DNA from: an uncultured Bacteroidota bacterium
GTDB taxonomy: Bacteria > Bacteroidota > Bacteroidia > JABEUT01
Assembly (NCBI GenBank): GCA_903863935.1
Contig: CAIPDV010000113.1
Location: 1-64,000 of the forward strand
Direction of reading: 5' to 3'
DNA: 64,000 nucleotides
Position 1 is the first letter of the stretch, and every line of letters starts with the position of its first letter. The notes beneath the pieces are model-generated. The model was given only the letters and a program-made list of their open reading frames with translations, had not been told where the DNA came from and did not search any database. Shown one piece after another: positions 60,001-64,000 of this stretch. A program made the position numbers and the translations under genes.

Positions 60001-63000
60001 TACCTTATAATAATGATTTTTTTTGTCATGTTTAAATCCTTACCGCTTAATGTTATAAAATATGAACCAGGGGGTAAATCGGTCGTATTAAATTGAAATG
60101 AATGGCGTCCAATTGATACGTTTTCTCGAAATAATGATAGTACTTCCTTACCTTCCAAATTAGACAGCCTAATTGTTACAAGAGCTTCTCGATTTAGAGA
60201 AAATTCAACATTCCCCTGATTTTTAATCGGGTTAGGGTAAACGGATAATGTGTTTTTATAATCAGAACCAACAATTTGGGCCAGCGAAGTTGGGGCTTGA
60301 AAGTTGGTATTTGACACCCATAAACCTCGACCAACAGTTGCCGCATAAATGTCTCCGGCGTTATTGCACCACCAGTTATCCATTGTTTGTTTTTTTATTG
60401 ACCTGACCAAGCAATTAGCCATACCGTTATTGTTTTTAACCCATATTGTTGAACTTCCATTTATTTTGTCGGTAGTATATATCCCATGTTCAGTTCCGAT
60501 CATTGCTGTATTGCCACTCCAGCTACCATCCTGATTTCGGATGTTCATGATTGAACTGTACACCGGCATTTGAGGTAGATTTCCTGTTACATCTTTAAAT
60601 GTTGGAACACCATTCAAGGCATTGGATGAGTAAAATACATAGCCGGCGCCACCATATCCACCAACTGTAACAAGTATATTATTCCCATTTTTAGGATCTA
60701 CTGCTATTGAAAGAATATATCTGTTTGCTGCCTGTGCGAGCGTTAATTTTGTTGAAACTATATTCGTGTTTCCAGTTGGGTGCGCACCTCCCTGGCTATA
60801 CCAAAGAGCACCACTGCAAAAATCATTCGCAATAATTGAGTTAATATTTGTAAATCTGAAAATGTTACCAGCCACATCACCTGAAAAAATTGCGTCTCCA
60901 TCTCCAGTCCAGCTAATTACACTAATTGAACCACCTATGAGTGGAGTAGGGGAAGAGAGTGCTCCTGCAATTGGCATCCAAATTACTGAGTTATTACTCG
61001 CGCCTTGTCCATTTATCCAAATACCATGGGCAGCATCAAACCCAACTGCTACCCTTGAAACCACCCTGTCGGGAATACTAATTGTATCGTTGGAAGAAAT
61101 TGACTTCGTAAATACATAAGGATAGGAACCATTAGCACCATTAGCCCATATAGTGTCACCTTTGGCGTAGTTTTTAAGGGTTATGAATTGAATAGAGTCA
61201 TGATTCAATGTATCATAATTATTTTCATACATTGAAACAGGGAAAATAAAATTAGAAAGATAAGTATACGCGCATAACCTTCCTACAGAATCGATATTTG
61301 CTCCCTGACAATTGCCTATGGTTTTAGTGTAGGCATCTATCGGAGTAGTAAAACTAGAAAAGTTGTTTGTTCTTTGGAACGATTGCCCATTTTGTGTAGC
61401 ATAATAAGCAATATTTGGATTTATTGAGGAAATGTTGAGGGATGAAGCATCTCCACTTTCAAGTTCATATCCATCATTAGAATATGGTCCATTTCCTTTT
61501 ATGTAAAGTAATCCATTATCCTGGGTTCCTCCACCAATTCCTAATCCAACAGTATTTAAAGTAGAGTTATATATATAATTGACCTGTGGGGCAAATGCAA
61601 CGTTAAAGAATTCTGTTACGTCATAGTTCCGATTGTACGGTAGCCAGGAGTTTCCATCAGTGTAGCTTTTAAAAACACCTCCGTCGCAACCAACAAAAAC
61701 TATATCAGGGTTTTTAGAATCAAAAACTATCGTTTGATCATTTGTGTGAATCCAATTTGAATCTGGGTTAGATAATGGAGTAGTATGGGTTAAATTTACC
61801 CATGCCCCAATTGTATCTCCTAAAAATAGTGAGTTCCATTTCCATAAAGCTGTTCCCCCAACTAATAAATACCCTTCATTGGCTGGTGAAACTGCCAAGG
61901 TATTATCATAAACTGCCTGGTCAAGATTATATAGATCTTTATATGGGTCAAATGAAAAACTTCCACCAGGGCCAATCATGTACCAATAACCTCCATTTGT
62001 TTTAGCTGTTTGAGTCATAAATATACCTGAAACCGGATTAGCACCAAAACTGCCATTAGAAGCTATATCTGATGCATAAATTCTATTTGGGTCAGTAGGT
62101 GAAATGGCAAATTCTATTCGTGAAGAATTGCCAGGTAAACTTCCGGCACCCGTGTATGGGATTTGTGCAAAAAGGCTATCCGGTCCGCTTAGCGGATAGC
62201 AAATATATCCATACCCGCCAACCTCAGCAACAACAACACTTCCATCGTTCGAGATTTTTACATCCTGAGAAGTTGCAGTCAAGTTTTTACTATTAGCAGA
62301 GTTAATACATAAAGACCACGAATTTCCACCATTATTGGTTACATATAATCCACCCCCATTTGCTCCAACATTCCCAGTTGCAGCATAAATTACCAATGGG
62401 TTTATTGGGTTTACTGCAATTCGGTTTGTATATGCCCATTTTACGTTATCAAAATTCGCTATTGGTATTGTAGCAGGAAGCAAATGCCATGTAGCTCCAT
62501 CATCCATAGATTTAAAAATCCCTCCACCAAGTAAACCGGAACAATATTCAGGAATTGCACTTGTAAATCCATCCCCGGTACCAATGTAAATTACACCATT
62601 CACATCTTGTGCAATGCAACTAACATTCATGTTTGACATACTATCATCCAGGCTGAAAGAAATGGAAGGCATGGTATTTCCCCAAGTTGCGCCTCCGTTT
62701 GTAGATTTCCAAATTCCTCCTGCAATACCTCCTGCAAATATTGTTTGATGGGAAGGATCATTATTATCTATTAAAATTGCCTTTGTCTCTCCACCAGTAT
62801 TGGTTGGTCCAACACTGTTCCATGTGAAAATAGGGAGTGAACTTGTAGCGTGAGATTTCTGATGGTTAACCATTGCTTTGTCTGCTAAATCCGCAGCCAA
62901 CATGCTTTTGTAATCCATTTTATTAGTATACGGATTTTTGCGTGCATTGAAGAAAAACTGTTCTCTTCCTTTTAATGATGAAAAGCCACCATTAATATTG

Positions 63001-63155
63001 TTCTTTATATTTTGAACATTATTTGATGTGTATTGCTTGTGTCTTGTGGTAAACAAGGTTATAAGCAAACTAAATAAAAGAGTCAGCAGTGCCGGTTTTA
63101 AAGCTAGTAGCGAGAAGGAGTTCTTGCTCACCCTTAAAAAATCTTTCCTGCTCAT
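60000..63155 (-). CDS. Sortilin/BNR-propeller protein, T9SS type A (tandem copy 2)
   Basis: This encodes 1051 aa and is a diverged duplicate of the gene downstream. Same order: polar N-terminus, hydrophobic stretch (ALLTLLFSLLITLFTT), RHKQYTSNN, FFNARKNPYTNKMDYKSMLAA, TWNSVGPTNTGGETKAILID (note Glu-Thr-Lys where the paralogue has Arg-Thr-Arg), the GGIWKSTNGGATWGN blades, AYTNRIAVNPINPLVIYAATGNVG, RVVSRVAVGFDAAHGIWINGQGASN, and a type A sorting domain (LSVYPNPIKNQGNVEF, IIIIR end). Its two-copy 21-bp repeat and a perfect -7 TACTTTTG lie upstream. Expected on the cell surface; function unknown. Confidence 0.83.
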   Translation of the reverse strand: MSRKDFLRVSKNSFSLLALKPALLTLLFSLLITLFTTRHKQYTSNNVQNIKNNINGGFSSLKGREQFFFNARKNPYTNKMDYKSMLAADLADKAMVNHQKSHATSSLPIFTWNSVGPTNTGGETKAILIDNNDPSHQTIFAGGIAGGIWKSTNGGATWGNTMPSISFSLDDSMSNMNVSCIAQDVNGVIYIGTGDGFTSAIPEYCSGLLGGGIFKSMDDGATWHLLPATIPIANFDNVKWAYTNRIAVNPINPLVIYAATGNVGANGGGLYVTNNGGNSWSLCINSANSKNLTATSQDVKISNDGSVVVAEVGGYGYICYPLSGPDSLFAQIPYTGAGSLPGNSSRIEFAISPTDPNRIYASDIASNGSFGANPVSGIFMTQTAKTNGGYWYMIGPGGSFSFDPYKDLYNLDQAVYDNTLAVSPANEGYLLVGGTALWKWNSLFLGDTIGAWVNLTHTTPLSNPDSNWIHTNDQTIVFDSKNPDIVFVGCDGGVFKSYTDGNSWLPYNRNYDVTEFFNVAFAPQVNYIYNSTLNTVGLGIGGGTQDNGLLYIKGNGPYSNDGYELESGDASSLNISSINPNIAYYATQNGQSFQRTNNFSSFTTPIDAYTKTIGNCQGANIDSVGRLCAYTYLSNFIFPVSMYENNYDTLNHDSIQFITLKNYAKGDTIWANGANGSYPYVFTKSISSNDTISIPDRVVSRVAVGFDAAHGIWINGQGASNNSVIWMPIAGALSSPTPLIGGSISVISWTGDGDAIFSGDVAGNIFRFTNINSIIANDFCSGALWYSQGGAHPTGNTNIVSTKLTLAQAANRYILSIAVDPKNGNNILVTVGGYGGAGYVFYSSNALNGVPTFKDVTGNLPQMPVYSSIMNIRNQDGSWSGNTAMIGTEHGIYTTDKINGSSTIWVKNNNGMANCLVRSIKKQTMDNWWCNNAGDIYAATVGRGLWVSNTNFQAPTSLAQIVGSDYKNTLSVYPNPIKNQGNVEFSLNREALVTIRLSNLEGKEVLSLFRENVSIGRHSFQFNTTDLPPGSYFITLSGKDLNMTKKIIIIR

Positions 63156-63181
63156 AATTTGAATGAAAATAAATTATAAAA

Positions 63182-63251
63182 CAAAAGTATGTAATAATAA
63201 CTGGTCGTCAGGCTACAATTATTAAACGGCGGGTTTCGCTTATTGTATGGT
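63182..63251 (-). promoter_or_regulatory. 21-bp-period direct repeats plus -7 element upstream of T9SS copy 2
   Basis: Two copies start at 63217 (AATTATTAAACGGCGGG) and 63238 (GCTTATTGTATGGT), 21 bp apart. A perfect minus-strand -7 element TACTTTTG lies at 63182-63189, 27 nt from the proximal copy; the gene starts at 63155. Confidence 0.65.
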
Positions 63252-63294
63252 AGAAAAACTACCCGAAAGTTGAAAAAGTGAAACTAATTTAAAC

Positions 63295-64000
63295 TTAAAA
63301 AAGATGCTTTTCAGCATGATAAGAAGACCGAACTAACGGTCCACTTTCAACATACCTGAATCCTTTTGCAAGACCAATTTGTTTTAACTCGGCAAATATG
63401 TCCGGATGAATAAATTCCTTTACAGGAAGATGTTCGGGGGTGGGCTGAAGGTATTGGCCTAATGTGAGTATACTAACTCCTGAGTTTCTCAGATCGTCCA
63501 TTGATTCCAGTATCTCGTCAAATGTTTCGCCAAGTCCAAGCATTATGCCTGATTTTGTTCGCATACCTGCATCTGTCAGCATTTTTAAAACTGCCAGACT
63601 ACGGTCGTATTTGGCTTGCACCCGAACCTGTTTGGTTAACCTACGTATAGTTTCCAAATTATGCGAAACTATTTCAGGGTGGGCTTCTGCAATTTTAGCA
63701 ACCAGTTCTGGGTCGCCCTGAAAATCACCAATCAGGGTTTCTAAAGTAACACCCGGGCATTTTTCACGAATTGTATTAATGGTTTCAACCCAAATGGCCG
63801 CACCGCCATCCTTTAAATCATCTCGATCAACGGATGTGATAACACAGTGTTTCACTTTCATTAATGAAACAGCTTCCGCAACACGCTGAGGTTCCTGAAG
63901 GTCCACAGGTTTGGGACGTCCGGTTGCAACTGCACAAAATCCGCATGAACGGGTACAAATATTACCAAGTATCATAAAAGTGGCAGTGCCGGCACCCCAG
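63295..64000 (-). CDS. lipA: Lipoyl synthase (5' truncated by the window edge)
   Basis: The visible 234 residues are the larger C-terminal part; the N-terminus lies beyond 64000. The sequence begins [22 protein letters not shown]: the CxxxCxxC of the radical-SAM [4Fe-4S] cluster, preceded by the LipA-specific GTATFM. It continues [33 protein letters not shown] and [18 protein letters not shown], and ends near [19 protein letters not shown], which contains the Ser that binds the auxiliary cluster (RSSY). The enzyme inserts two sulfurs into octanoyl groups of lipoyl domains. An in-frame ATG at 63975 is internal. Confidence 0.96.
   Translation of the reverse strand, partial: WGAGTATFMILGNICTRSCGFCAVATGRPKPVDLQEPQRVAEAVSLMKVKHCVITSVDRDDLKDGGAAIWVETINTIREKCPGVTLETLIGDFQGDPELVAKIAEAHPEIVSHNLETIRRLTKQVRVQAKYDRSLAVLKMLTDAGMRTKSGIMLGLGETFDEILESMDDLRNSGVSILTLGQYLQPTPEHLPVKEFIHPDIFAELKQIGLAKGFRYVESGPLVRSSYHAEKHLF

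Overview
The window is AT-rich and almost certainly comes from a chromosome of a free-living, gliding-type member of the Bacteroidota (Chitinophagia/Sphingobacteriia-like; the exact genus cannot be read from this sequence). The evidence is: many proteins ending in type IX secretion (T9SS) sorting domains of type A (YPNP... motif) or type B/CHU_C (VPNVFTP...DRWG...DGFLQLIR); promoters of the Bacteroidota type (TAnnTTTG at -7) without Shine-Dalgarno sequences; and family signatures such as GloVer repeats, four-helix-bundle S23 proteins and DUF6089.

Layout. 1-14.4 kb: the end of one T9SS type A protein, then four tandem giant adhesin-like proteins (903-1362 aa) that share Ig-like repeats and an almost identical CHU_C C-terminus. 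14.4-17.7 kb: DUF983 protein, serS and two related secreted/lipo-proteins. 17.7-19.5 kb: three tandem secreted TonB C-terminal-domain proteins. 19.5-22.5 kb: TPR lipoprotein, def, an S23 cassette bounded by inverted repeats, ruvX, then divergent dapD. 22.5-31.3 kb: four tandem TMTC-like membrane proteins (GT-C-type core plus TPRs). 31.3-33.5 kb: two tRNA-maturation genes, tsaC and cca, among three kinds of dispersed palindromic repeat. 33.6-39.5 kb: two T9SS type A proteins, two tRNA-Leu genes (GAG and CAG), a 59-aa ORF and a MORN-like protein. 39.7-50.5 kb: DUF4239 protein, Kv-beta-like aldo/keto reductase, DUF6089 barrel, DUF1015 protein, lepB, an outer-membrane barrel, an APC permease coupled to a polytopic membrane protein, and a lipoprotein. 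50.7-56.4 kb: purL, an NlpC/P60 lipoprotein and two GAPDHs of different type. 56.6-63.2 kb: two tandem 1051-aa sortilin-propeller T9SS proteins. The window ends in a 5'-truncated lipA.

Most striking signals. (1) Three T9SS cargo genes (starts at 38226, 59789 and 63155, all minus strand) carry upstream direct repeats of ACTTATTAAAYGGYGGG with an exact 21-bp period, 27-28 nt upstream of a -7-like element. This looks like an undescribed regulon, with LytTR-type geometry. (2) Degenerate tandem arrays with a strict 7-bp period occur at eight or more places. They form the inverted ends of the S23 cassette and a matching hairpin beside tRNA-Leu(CAG), flank serS, sit in the signal-peptide codons of a lipoprotein, and lie inside two T9SS sorting domains at the same structural position. 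(3) There are tandem expansions of TMTC-like, CHU_C and TonB-CTD proteins.

Housekeeping genes (serS, def, ruvX, dapD, tsaC, cca, lepB, purL, gapA, lipA) look intact. I see no prophage, insertion-sequence transposase, CRISPR array or rRNA operon.
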